Origin: Toxonevra muliebris
Lineage: Eukaryota > Arthropoda > Insecta > Diptera > Pallopteridae
DNA length: 64,000 bases
Direction of reading: 5' to 3'
NCBI GenBank assembly: GCA_963691655.1
Contig: OY829326.1
Location: forward strand, 97,953,235 to 98,017,234
This document shows positions 33,893 to 46,058 of the stretch, piece after piece (position 1 is the first letter of the stretch; the number at the start of each line of letters is the position of its first letter). The notes beneath the pieces were generated by a model. The model did not search any database, was not told the DNA's origin, and was given only the letters and a program-made list of their open reading frames with translations. The position numbers were made by a program, and so were the translations under genes.

Positions 33893-36850
33893 TTTCAATC
33901 AAATATTTCAATTTTTCATAAAATCAGTGATGACATTTTACGCGTCATAAAATGAATTGTACCTACATTTATTTGAGGTCAAATTTATTTTACTCGTAAA
34001 AAGTTTTTTGACATTTGAAATATCTCCAATACATTTTCAATTTAGTAGAACGTCTTTAAAAGCAATCAATCCGTCAAATGAGTCAAATTTGATGTAAAAA
34101 AAAAATGTTTTGATGTTGTTTTCTCAAAATTTAAAACTGCCATCAAAATTAATAATTTTTCTACACTGTTGCTCAAATCTTTATAATTTCATGCGCAAAT
34201 ATTTGAATCAATGCACTGTGACGTCAATCGCTGAAAGTGTAAATTTGTACATGTTTCAATATATTCCTCTCCTTCTTTAAGGGACGAAAACAAAACTCTC
34301 TACTAAAATAAAAAATATCCTAAAATTAAATTGTATAAAAGAAAAAATATTGGTCACATTTGTTTCGTGTAAAAAGAAAACATTTAGAAGCTTAATATGT
34401 TTATGTGCTCCAGATTTATACTTAATCTAGGTTAATTCACACAACCGTTCTTCCTCTCTCTATCTCACACACACAAACACATACATTGAACGTGTTTTCC
34501 CTACTGTGTCACCATACATGCTCATTTCAAAATATTTATTTTCAACACTTTTCTTCAGCACTCAACTTGCCAGGCCAAACCAAAAAAAAAAAATAAGAAA
34601 ATCGACAACATTTTAAGTGACCCTAACTTCATATGCTACAGTAAGAGGAAAAAAATTCATACCAACTGAAACTCGAAAAAATCGTTAAAATCCTCACACA
34701 CCATAAAGCGGCGTTGACATTTAAACCAGATCGCGACGCTGACGCTTTTGAGCGCACATACATAAATACACTGTGGTGCCTTTGCATTTATACATGATTG
34801 CCGCCGCTTATCGCAACGATAGCAGCAGTCGCACTACCACCACCACCACCACAAACACCACTGGTAGTTGTAGTTGCTGGCGCTGCTGCCCTGTCACATT
34901 CACATCCATCAGATGCAGATAAGATGTTAGGTCGGTTGTTGGTCGGTCGTTCGGTCCGTGGGTTTGTTGGCTTTTTTTTTTTTTGGTCGTTTACGCGACA
35001 AAGCTCGGCATGAAATTGACATTTTTCACAATTTGCAACAACAGCAGTAGCAGCCGCAGCAGCAATGCGAACAATTGTTGCCACCACTATTGCCATCGGT
35101 ATAAGTTTGCCAATGTGAAAATGTCATCAAGGCCGTAGTAGTCGTCTTTGTCGGATGTATGTGTGCACGCGTGTGTGTGTGTGTGTGTGTCTGTATAGGC
35201 AACAGGATTTAAACTGAGCACAGCTGAGCTAACTGCGTAACACTAGTAGCCGCAGCACCAGCATCAGTAACAACAACAACTGCAACATTTCAACGCAAAT
35301 TATGGTGAATCCAAGTAGAAGTCGAAAAAAAAGAACTTTGCTATTTTTTCTGGTTGCTCGTAACTGCGCCGCTGGTGTTGGATTACCACCAAAGGCAACA
35401 ACAACAACAACTAACGTTTTATGCGCCCTCTCTTCTATTTTTTTTTTTTTATTTTTTCTATTGCGGCCTTTTGCTGTTATACTGAGATTTGTTGCCACTG
35501 ATAAGAAAAAGTTGACTTTTGCGAATGCAACATTTTTCGGTGATGACGATGGTAGATGGAGAGGGCGATGGAAGCAAGAAACTTAATAATAACGGGAAAT
35601 GTGTGCGCTCACTGTTATTACAGTTAGAGAGAATTGTGTGTTTGTTAAATGCCATTGAGGTTGAGCGCGGTGCGATACAGATAAGAACGACCCAGTTCGA
35701 CCCACCCGAACTTACTAACTGCCTGCCTGCTTGACTGCCTGCCTGTTTGACTAACTGACTGACTCTGATTTTAAGTCTGATTTTCTGTCGGAATACTTTC
35801 CAAGGTTAATGTTTGTGACAAAATCTTACATTAGCGCACAGATTTCGATTTTTTTTCTTCTACTTCTTCGTTTACTATTCTTTGCTTTTTGCTATATCTT
35901 TTTTATTTTTTTTTTTTTGGAAGTGAAATAAAGTCTGATCTGATAAGAATTTTATGTTATAACAAAAGGTTTTGATTTCATACTCGTACTCGTATAAACA
36001 CATAGAAAAAAAATAGAATAACATTAAAGCGCATAAATTTTAGAGATTATTTTAACAGTTTTTATTGCAGTTTAATGTTTGTATGTGTGTGAGTGAGTGT
36101 GTGATTTTTACTTTGATGAGGGGCGATTTTGATGGGAAGTAAATGTTTCTTTTTTTATGTTTTTTGGTGTTAGAAAAGCAAAAAAACAAAAATAGAAAAG
36201 AAATACTTGAAACTTGAAAATATCATCTTCAATTATTTCTTTATAATTTTTATTGATTTTTACAAACTTTGTTTAAAATAAAAATAGTGAGAAGAAACGT
36301 AATAGAACTAATTTTTGGAAGAAATAAATAGTTTGAGCTTCCTGAGAATTTGTTCTCAGATTTTTGGAAATTTAAAACAAAATTGTTTAAAACAACCACA
36401 GGATATGCATTGTTAATTATAAAATCCATCAATAATTTTTTAAACGAAAAACAACAGAAAAAATTAATTCTTTCAAATGAAAATAAATAAAATAAATATT
36501 TACACATTTGTTTAAATATTTCTATGTCTTTTACTCAGTTAAATAACGCCCCTAACGTGAAATTTGATCAGGAGTTTTGGCAGGACGTATCAGCGCGACC
36601 CACTCTCAAAGAATAGTACTCAAAAAGACCAAACAGTTTTATATTAACCCCTCTGTTATCCTAAGAAAAAGTCACTCTTTTGTTCCTAAGGTCACAAAAT
36701 GACCTACCATGTATTCTTCATTTATTTCAAAAGAAAATCGGTCGTTTTCAATACATTTTTAAAAATAAATTAATTTGAAAAGAACTTTTAGGACCTAAAG
36801 TAATATAATAATATAAAATAATAATAAAGGATATATTTTATATACAATGT
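33893..36850. other. Non-coding; trinucleotide-rich island at 34.7-35.8 kb
   Basis: AT-rich flanks surround an island with ACC/CAG/CAA repeats (34826-34860, 35040-35065), a GT microsatellite (35171-35190) and CTGC repeats (35720-35745). No protein recognised in any frame. Confidence 0.4.
35171..35190. repeat. (GT)n microsatellite
   Basis: Ten uninterrupted GT units. Confidence 0.9.
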
Positions 36851-36859
36851 AGGATATAA

Positions 36860-37050
36860 GTTTTCGTAGAGCACACCGAATTTTCAGTTTCTGTAAAACC
36901 AAAGAGTATAAAGCAAAAATTAGATTTGCAGTTTGACTATTTATTCTTAAGAAAAAAAATTTATTTCATGACAACACAACGGTAAATTCACAAGCATAAC
37001 AAAAAATTAACATGAAAAAAGTCTTCATTAACTACGAATTTAAATATCTT
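36860..37050 (+). repeat. Diverged relative of the 13.03-kb MITE
   Basis: The order of motifs (CACACCGAATTTTCAG, CTATTTATTC, AACGGTAAATTCACAA, ATAACAAAAAATTAAC) matches 13050-13190. The terminal repeats have decayed or were lost. The sequence continues into about 400 bp of unassigned sequence with a short frame (37213-37461) that I could not identify. Confidence 0.55.
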
Positions 37051-40000
37051 TCAATATTTAATGGATCCTCTTTGGGCGCCAATGCAGTCGTCGCAGCTCT
37101 CATTAAGAGCTTTTATGCTATTGAAGTAAATTTTTTATTTTTTCTTTAGGAATAAATAGCCAACCTTTATCAAACTGCGAACCTAATTTTCCCTTTAGAT
37201 TCTTCTGAATCATTGGCTTGCTTCTCTTTTGGGCATCGTCTATCGAATCAGTTTTTTCGCAAACAAGACGAACGATTCCCATTGATGACTGAGATCTTGG
37301 CTAACCTTGATGAATTCCATTGTAGCATAACTTCGTTGAATAGAACAAGTTCCGAAATGTCAGTGATATTGGAAAACAGAATCAGCCAGCGATTAGTTTC
37401 ATTATTTAGCAGAATTCACATCGCGAAGCCGGTGTGCTTTTATGTATGGCACAGATTATAAAATTCAAATCCCAAGTTGTGATACGAAAAAATAGGTATT
37501 TTTTAAGAGTTTTTTTCGGGTAAACTAATAAAGTTTTTTATAAAAACTATTTATTATCTAAAAGTGCATGTATTGAACTTAACTTTAACTAATTTCTATT
37601 CAAAAATATTTAAAATTTTATGAGTAATGAGCGATCCCGTCGACGCCTTTCTGGAAAACATGTTTTGCGATGAGCAATATTTTGCAAATCTAGATAATTT
37701 GCAATTCAAAAATGAAATGGATTTACTTTTATTATAAGATTATCTAGTGATTAATCGAAGGATGTGAAAAAATATGCATATTTAACAAAATCACCGACTG
37801 TCAAAGTTAACAGTTCAGTTTTAACTAAAAAAAGGTGTTTCAGCTGTAAAAAAAGTTTCCCTTCGATCAATCTAGATTATTATATATTGAAAAAGCATAT
37901 AAATTTGAAAATAAAAGGTTTATAAGTTGTTGAATAATCGCGGTCACCGACTTCAATAATAATTTTTTTTGAGAAAAACGCGTTTAAAGTTTCAACTTAC
38001 TTTAATGTCAAGAAGAAATTTTTTTTTGGAAATAACAAAGAGTCAAAAATTTTCTCCGGATCATCTTAAAATTTTGTAGACATATTTTTGAAAACATATA
38101 CTTTAAGAAAATGCAAAAAAAGTGGATTTTTTAAAAACTTAAAAACTTTCTAAATCGATTGATTTCAACTTTTTATGCTTTTTCGAATACAAAAAAAAAA
38201 TATTACTAAATAGAAATTTTGCTACGACCAAAATTTTGGGTCACAAATTGAAAAAAAAAAAAAAAAAAATCAATTAAGTTGGAAAGCAATATTGATACTC
38301 GGCAACAACGCAAAAAAAAATCATATTGACAGTACTCTGTAACGATGTGCGAGAGCCTAAGAAAAAAAAAAAAACACCATGAGAGTGCATGGGAGAGAGT
38401 AAAAGCAAAATAAATGAGTGGTTTTGCTCTTCCTCTTTACTGCGACCGCCCGCACCCGTAACAAAAGCAACATATTTTGGAAAAATTTTGAGAGATGCGC
38501 CTTCTATGTATTATATATTCATTGGGCATACTTAACCGCGGGAATATTCTAGCCCACTTCCCGCAGGGGCAGTGCTAAATTTCTATACATAAGTGTGTTA
38601 GCATACACACACAGGAAAAGTTGCTTTACTTGATAAAATTTAATAAGTTTTTGAGAGCAAATCAAATCACTTACTCTCACGACTTGGTTCTGTCATTGTT
38701 TATCCACTCTCTTAGCTTCCGCTCGCTTCTGTGTGGTATCAGTGATATATTTTTGGATGAGATCGTACTTTTTTCAGTACATTTTAAAAATCAGTAATAC
38801 GGCAGTACGCAAGCATTATCTTCAGTACACTTTAACACAAAATTCTATTTTTATTTATTTCTGTATGTGTTGAATTATGTATTTCAAAAGAAAAAGTATA
38901 ACTTTTTTAATTTTTGTATCTGATTCCGTTATTCAGTATGTACTGACCTAAAAATTAATTTTTATTTTGTAAAATTATTTTGAAAGATATAGTGAAATTG
39001 CATTCGTTACACTGTGCTTTAAACACAATTGCGATGAACGACGGGAAATGTACTGGCGGGTATTGAACGGCTGATCTGATGCCATTGTAAAATCTGTTCG
39101 AGTAAACACATTTACGACAGAAGACGGTAATCAGCTATCATTTTCTATTTAAAAGATTTAGTTAAATCTTTTTATTTGTGAGTATGCGAAAACTTTTTGT
39201 TTATGAGTAAGCATTAGTAAATTGTAAAAAAAAAATGTTCACCACCACTGGCAAACTAGTGCGAATAATAAAAATAATGGTATTACCATCGTGAATTCGA
39301 ATAATAATAAACTAACAATCAGATATGCAGCCTTGTGCCATCGCCGCTCGACGGAAAATATAAATAAATCTATACTCTCGCAACTCTGTGTCATTTCGTA
39401 CGATTAAATGCGTTCCCATTTTGACAGCGGTGCCCGAGTCAGTGGATTTCCCATCATATGTCGCAATTGTGCTAAATGCCTAAAGAAAGATGATTCAACG
39501 CAGTGAACAAAATTTTTTTCTCTGAAGTTGCAGGCGTTTTTATTCATTTATGATATAAATAAAACATAAAAACATATTTATATAAAAATAATATCCGTGT
39601 ACACAATTCCCAATAGACGAAAAGAATTATTTCATTTATTAATAAATAAAAAATTAAATCATGTTTTTATTATATCCTTGTCTTCAAATTTTTTTTTTCT
39701 AAAATATTTTATTATAAATTAGAAAATACGTTCAAGCAGAAATATCTAAGTCAAAATTAGCTGGTTTTGGGTCCGTATTAATTAGCTTTTAAGATTCAAC
39801 TCACGGATTGAATTAAAGTTCTGATAGTACAATAAAATCCATCACAGATATTAAAAAAAAAAAGCAATTCTACCTAAACACCGACGATTTGTTTGTTAAT
39901 ATAAAATTTTCAGTACACTTTGGGGAGATTAATTACACTTTTGAGTTTTTATTCGGTACGAAAAAGATGAGCACAAATTCCAACACTATGTGGTATTATT

Positions 40001-40600
40001 TTATAGAATAATAGCAAAAATAAGAGTTTCTGTCGTTTGTATTAAAGGCAACTAATGAAATTTTTAAGCCCATCGAAACAAGTGCAAATATATTATATAT
40101 TTTTATATATTTTTTTTTGGAATTTTGGGTTAGTTCTTACTTAAAATTTTTGATTTTTGACGATTTTTTTATCCCAAAAAGCCCTCATCCTTCATCTGCT
40201 AGTGTTTGGCCATATCTCTTATATTTTTGCAGATCTTAAAAAGCAACGCCCAAATTACTAAAAATATGGAAAAAATTATGTTTGGTTTGTTTATTATTTT
40301 AAAAACTCCAGTTTATCAGTTTAACCCGATCGCCAGAAGTTGTGGTAAGATAAATAGAGATAGAGCGGGTTGCAATTGCAGATAAGAAATCCAGCACCCG
40401 TTTTAAAATTTGTATAGATCTGTAGTATTGAACCTGAAATCTTTCGTAGAGCAATCCATCCATTAATTTATGATGAATAAATTTGCATTGCATTTGTGTT
40501 TTGACATGAAAAAAACCCGGCAACTTATCATGTTAAACAGCAACAAAGTATTTGCTGTAAAAAACAAATAAAAAATTTTATTTTTTTTGTTTAGTTTTAT
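37051..40600. other. AT-rich spacer, no gene seen
   Basis: No gene recognised. A block at about 37930-38010 (ATCGCGGTCACCG... followed by GCGTTTAAAGTTTCAAC) distantly resembles family B. Several TACTGA/TCAGTA motifs cluster around 38765-38830. Confidence 0.35.
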
Positions 40601-41560
40601 ATTTTTATAAAATAATAATGACGTGCAGACAAGGATAAGGATTTGCGTTTAATCCTATTTAGTCTCACACATGCATTCCATGCAGGCAGACATACAAACA
40701 AAAGGAAACATGTATTTATACACATCCATAGACATAAACATATAAAAATGCACAGGAACGACATGCACACAATGCAATGCCATTGCATGAATGCATTTAT
40801 GCACATGCATTGCAATGCAATGGAATGCATTACATGTAGTACAACAGTACTACAATTCATGCAACATGACAGCAATAGCAGCAGCGGCGTTGACATGAAA
40901 TTCATGTTGAACATAATCCCGAACATTTTGATGGGCAGTTTTAATTTTACATACATGTTGCATGATGTGGCTTTCTTTGTGTGTGTGTGTGTGTGTGTTT
41001 GTGTGTTGCTGTGTATTACAATGGGGAGTAAGCTTTGGACAACAATAAACATACAACAAAAGCGACAACATTATTGCTGTTGTTGCTCTTGCTGCTGCTG
41101 CTGCTGTTACTACAGCTTTAGAGTGTCGCATGCATATCTAAATATAATAAAGTGAATTTTCAGTTTCACAAAATCGTGCAATGCCATCAACAACAACGAC
41201 ATCATCAACATTGGCATCAACATCGACACCATTGTCACCAACCAGCCAACCAGGCAACATCAAATGAGATGAGGCTTTGCAATTGTCCGTCGCCATCATC
41301 ATCACCAACACTACTGTTATGTTGGGTTTTGTGGTCGTCTGTAGGATTTGCAAATGGGTGGAGTAGTAGTAGCAGTTGTTGTTTAGTTGAAGAGTAGCAC
41401 TAACAATAACAACAGCAGTTTTTGTTGTGGCTAGTGTCTGTTCGCTTTTTAGGCGAATTTTATTTTTTTTTTTTTTTGCATATTTATAATGAGGAGTAGA
41501 GTTGTTGGTGGCAATGGGTGGCACTCTCGGCATGACTTGTGGCTGTAAAGTTTTAATTTT
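40601..41560. other. ATGCA- and trinucleotide-rich island
   Basis: 40760-40840 is a dense run of ATGCA/TGCAT motifs able to form alternative stems. A GT microsatellite spans 40978-41006. CTG/CAA/CATCAA repeats follow at 41070-41260. Frames on both strands exist but consist of simple-repeat translation (for example runs of Cys or His), so no gene is called. Confidence 0.45.
40978..41006. repeat. (GT)n microsatellite
   Basis: GT repeat with one TT interruption near the right end. Confidence 0.9.
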
Positions 41561-42611
41561 TATTAGCTGCTATAAAGAAGTAACTGAAAGTATATAGGAA
41601 CACAAATAGGGAACTTTACTATGACTGGTTATGCATATGTGTTTATTTTTATAAATGGTATTTTTCCACGTTTTTTTTCACTTAACCATCCTAATTCTGT
41701 ACATTAAGTTGCAGTAATTTTATATTTGCAATTGCCGAATCTCAATACCTAAAACTCAGCAGGTAGAATTATTGTTCAAATAGTTTTGATTTTCAGGAAT
41801 TTTAATAAGAAGATTTCTTCAAATTCTTAAGAAGGACAACATTAGTATACAAAAGATTTTAGACATTTTTATTGTTATATTGTTCTATTTTACTTATTGC
41901 AGTAAGGACATACATTTATTGTTTGGAAAAACATGTGTACAACATGTGATAGCATGGAAGAGAGAGAGATTCCATCCTAGGAAATTACAGGAGAAAATCC
42001 GCCATTAAAATGGCAAGCCTGTCAGAGAGACCTTAAAATAGTTAACAAACACATTAAGTAAATAGAATTGAGTTTTATGACTTTGCACGACCTTAAAAAA
42101 AAATCTATCAAGGGTGTTCTAAGCTGAGTCATAAATTTTTTCCAGTATTTTAAAAAGTACCTAAGTACAATGAAATTCCGATAAAAATTTTCTAATTCCA
42201 ACCTCAATAAAACGAAATCTATACAATACGAAAGATTTCTACGTTCCCGACATGATAACGTAGGCTCCAATATTTCGAATTTAAATCTACTATAATTTTG
42301 CAAAGCAATTATCTTACTTATACAGCACTTCAATTCATTTTCATTTCATTCCTTGTATTTTTGCTTTTATTTTTGCGTACTGAATCGCAGCGATTGTAAA
42401 GCCTATTGAAATTGTTTTTGTAATTAAAAATTCACCATGTTTTGCCAGTTAATTGTTTTTTTTTTCACTCAACGGAAATATTAGCGGTGCACAAATGCCA
42501 GATACAGTGCCAAATTAGGCAAGGGACCAGAAATTGTCCGATTAACAAGAGCATAAGCGTGTGTGTGTTTGATACCTCAATGTACGGGTTCACCATCAAT
42601 TCAAAAAATGT
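41561..42611. other. AT-rich spacer, no gene seen
   Basis: No protein recognised. The last 150 bases before the hAT insertion may belong to the same decayed LINE seen at 43405. Confidence 0.35.
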
Positions 42612-42619
42612 GTCTGCGG

Positions 42620-43395
42620 CAAGGCCGTATTTAGGGGGGAGGGGGGGGGGGGGGTTCTGACCCCACCCGAAATGTGGAAACTTTATTCTAATTTTTGAGA
42701 TTAATTGCCAATGGATGGAAAAAAAGTCAAAATAAAATCTATTTAACGATATTTTTTACTTCCATCGGTTTTTGTTTTTCTAAAAAGTCAAATATAAAAA
42801 ATAAATTTTTTAATCTTAGTTACACTATGCGATCAAATCCGATTTGTTTTCTTTGACATGAGGTTTGACTACGGATTCAAAAAAAGAAGGTGATACTGAG
42901 CACTCCTGCATTCATAGTTTTTCTAGGTCAGTAACTGTTATTGATTTAAAGTTTCGTCCTGAATCAGTTTGAAAAGTTTAAAAATTAAAAAATTCTTTCG
43001 CAAAAACTCCATCTTATTAGCAAAACCCAGGCATTCTTAATATATAATTAATTTTCTAATGCATTACTGCTCAGATCACCACGACTAGAAAGATCTCTTT
43101 CAATGCTGTGACTTCACGAATTTAGAGAATATAAGCCAACCTCATCCGGGTTCCTCTTCATTGATAATGTCCCAAATTCCCAATGATGATCATTTGAAAA
43201 AAATGAGCCTCTACTATTTTTGGTAATTTTTTTGAGGTTGGGTACATCATCAGTAGTGGGAAATCAATGAGTTATAGGGTCCATCAAATGTATCATTGAT
43301 TTAATTTATTGAATTTAAAAATCAGTTTGATAAAAATTATTTATGATATTTCGGATGAAAACCCCCCCCGAAAAAAATTTCTGGCTACGGCCCTA
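42620..43395 (+). mobile_element. hAT-type element, family H1 copy 3
   Basis: It begins CAAGGCCGTATTTAGG and ends TGGCTACGGCCCTA. The perfect 8-bp duplication GTCTGCGG flanks it (42612-42619 and 43396-43403). At 776 bp it is the shortest of the three, lacking a block of about 220 bp present in copies 1 and 2 (near 43265). There is no transposase. Confidence 0.92.
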
Positions 43396-43404
43396 GTCTG
43401 CGGT

Positions 43405-44036
43405 ATAATTATTACCAAAAAAAATTTCATACGGAATCTTCTCATCGAATCTTGGTCGAATGAATTTCTGCATACGAAGTTTGATGGGATAAGAATGATG
43501 GAACCTTCTCAGTTAGAGCTTAAAGCCAAGGAACTTACCGATTTTCATCCTCAAGATTTTTTTTTTTTTTTTTTAAATCAGCGAAACCCAATGGACAAAA
43601 ACGTGCACTTAAACCTGTTTGCTGAGCATCTCAGAAAAATATTTACTCCTAACAAAGGTTAGGTTGGAGTGGCTGTCGAGAGACACACTTAGGCCTGAAC
43701 GGCCCATTGTGATACCACATAGTTGGACCTACAGTTTAACGCCGATTCCGAACGGCGGTGTGGCAATTTTTTATCGGCTTGGTGGTTTTGCCATTACCAA
43801 CCAATGTGTGTACATGTACACTATCTTATAATTCTCATACACTTCATATAGATAGTGAATATAAGAAAGTAATGAAAATTAACCACCAGACGAAGACGGG
43901 AATCGAACCCGAACCTCCCAGATGAAAGTCTAGTGCACTATCCACTAGGCTATCGAGGTCGTCCTCCTAACAAAGGTTCTGATGAAATAAATATGAATGC
44001 GTTGCGAAACATGCGTTTTCATTTCACAAACTCTTA
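43405..44036 (+). pseudogene. Jockey-like LINE linker relic, split by a SINE
   Basis: On the plus strand the segment NLFAEHLRKIFTPNKG resembles the endonuclease-to-reverse-transcriptase linker of jockey-clade LINEs, where FAEHL...F.P is typical. Upstream, in the same region, lies a weaker stretch (MMEPSQLELKAKELTDFHPQ). The SINE at 43661-43963 is inserted within the TPNKG codons. Reading resumes at 43979 with SDEINMNALRNM before a stop near 44036. Catalytic domains are absent. Confidence 0.55.
43661..43963 (-). mobile_element. tRNA-derived SINE, single-headed form
   Basis: The perfect 15-bp duplication CTCCTAACAAAGGTT flanks it (43646-43660 and 43964-43978). On the minus strand the head has an A-box-like GCCTAGTGGATAGTGC (complement of 43935-43950) and a near-canonical B box GGGTTCGATTC (complement of 43900-43910). 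The first about 240 bases match the SINE at 15413 up to TTAAACTGTAGGTCC. After that the two differ: here the 3' module carries CACAATGGGCCGTTCAGGCC and ends AGCCACTCCAACCT. The head resembles tRNA-Glu-like sequences. Confidence 0.9.
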
Positions 44037-45132
44037 GTTTTTTCCTTCAATATTTTCACTTACTGTAGGCATCTGAAGAAGTAAAGAAGATGTGAATTTC
44101 TCATTAAAATAGTAAAAACCATCAAAAGTTGTGACATTTGCAACATTTTTATTATGAAATGAAGCTACTCAACAAAATAAACAATGCGGTAATTCATGTT
44201 TACGTCATTTATCTTAACTTATCAACTTTTGAATATTCCTACAATTGTTGATTTTTCCTTTCATTTTAATTTTTAGTGGAAAATGAAACTGTCGCATGCA
44301 AACATTTCATTTTGTCATTCAACATAAATAACAAAAATAAAATAGAAAAAAAAGAAAAAAAATGTATAAAAATATGTGCGCTTTTTTGCGCAGCAACATT
44401 TTTTTTTTTTCGTTTTTATTAATATTGCAAACAACAAAAAAAATATATATATTTTTATTTTATTTTTCGCTTATGGTAAAATGAATTCTCATTTATTTTG
44501 AAAATTATTGCTTTTCTCGTGCAGTTTTTTTTTCTTCTTTTTTCTTCAACATCACCATCAGCAGCAGCAATAACAACAGCAACATCATCCAGTAACATGA
44601 GCAACAACATCAACGTCATTATCGTCAACATTATTTGTCGTTGTTGTTATTGTTGTTTGCATTGTCTAGCGCCGCGCGTGCTTTTATATACATACATATG
44701 GTATAAACTATTTATCCAGTGTCAGTCATTCTACCAACAACTATAACAAACATTCATCTTCTCTCTGGCTGTCTGCTTGTCTGTCCGTCTGTATATATGT
44801 ATGTGTGTATGCATGTTCGTCAATCCATACATTTCACATACATTTTTGCATTGTTTGTTTTATGCTTTGCTTGCTTGTGTGTGTGGGTGGCGCGCATTGA
44901 TAGCGCACGCCCACTATACAAACGTTTATTGTCCTCGACTTTTTCTGCTCCTTTGTTTTTTTATTATTATTATTGTTATTATTATTTTAATATTTGTAAT
45001 ATTTTTCCTCATCATCATCATGCTGCAAATGCAAATGCAAATGTTGAGAATCCTTTTCAGGCAATGCCATCTGTGTTCTCCTCTCCGATCTCAATCTTTA
45101 CGGCACTGAGAGTGTTTTGTTGCTGTTAAGCT
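44037..45132. other. Non-coding, trinucleotide-rich; no gene seen
   Basis: 44.5-45.1 kb contains CAGCAGCAA, CATCATC and TTATTA repeats and T runs; frames here are simple-repeat translation. The region directly precedes a hAT element. Confidence 0.4.
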
Positions 45133-45140
45133 CTCGCTAC

Positions 45141-46050
45141 CAGCGATGCCAACTTGCGGGGAATTCCCCGATTTGAGGGAAATTTTACTCTGTGCGGGGA
45201 ATCGGGCAATGAACTGTTTTTTGCGGGGAATTTGAAGTCGTTCAGCTTTTAGTAATTAAAGTCTGTAGAATATTTTTTGTCAAATTGTATGTAATGTAAA
45301 ACGTTTAACTTACGAAATATTTCATATTTTGGGTCTTAAATTTTTCATCTTTTCTTAAGCAGGCCATGCAATTTATTGGTTTGGAGAAATCGATTTTTAA
45401 AAAAGTGAGCTATTTGAAAGTCTTATATTTCATAAGTATTTTGTAAAAATTTCTCTGAAAAGCAGAGTGCTTTCGTAGATATAGACGATTATAGCGCCGA
45501 GTGTCAGTCAGGCCAAAACAGTCCCGCGGCGGTTCGACTTCTTTTTCGGCCGTTCAGAAAGGCTTAACTATGCATTCGTCCAGCACCTCTTGATTAATAA
45601 CTCTGCTTAATAACTCTAAATTATTGCTAAATAATCTGTAAACTTACAAATTACGGTCAGCCATCATAAAGAAGATGAAGTATATTTTATGTGTTAAAAA
45701 CCGATAGTCAAAACTTTGAACTCGTTTTTCTCAAAACAAAGTTTTTGCCATTTTTTATTTGAGTCAAAAGAAATCAAGTCCCAAGTCTTCTTCAAGTGGG
45801 CTGAAGCTTATATGTTAAGAATTTCGGAGTCAGAAAGTACGCTTCTATTAATCTACCAGTTCCATGAAAATTGGTTAAGTTTTGGGCAGGGTCGCCTTAA
45901 AATCAATTTCGTTTTTGTAAAATGTTCATATGGAAAGTGCGTGTAACGCTGTTATAATATGAAATTATGCCAGTGCGGGGAATTCGATCGAAAATCGGGG
46001 AATTTCTTGAGGGTTATCGGGGAGAGAGAAAAAATGAGTTGGCATCCCTG
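45141..46050. mobile_element. hAT-type MITE, family H2
   Basis: It starts CAGCGATGCCAACTTG and ends with the complement of CAGGGATGCCAACTCA. The perfect 8-bp duplication CTCGCTAC flanks it (45133-45140 and 46051-46058). The motif GCGGGGAAT occurs three times inside the left end and at least once, with related CGGGGA forms, inside the right end. Such subterminal repeats are where hAT transposases bind. It is 910 bp long without a transposase frame. Confidence 0.92.
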
Positions 46051-46058
46051 CTCGCTAC

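Noticed and set aside
36653..36700. TTAACCCCTCTGTTA as a possible piggyBac MITE end
   Set aside because: No inverted partner followed by TTAA was found downstream.
40643..41155. Plus-strand frame of 170 codons rich in Cys, His and Met
   Set aside because: It is a translation of ATGCA, GT and CTG repeats, with an equally long frame on the opposite strand.
43891..43963. Functional tRNA-Glu-like gene
   Set aside because: The sequence continues into a SINE body and is bounded by SINE target duplications; no mature tRNA end pairing is evident.
44719..45129. Plus-strand frame of 136 codons
   Set aside because: Low-complexity Cys/Tyr/Phe composition, overlapped by another open frame; no domain seen.
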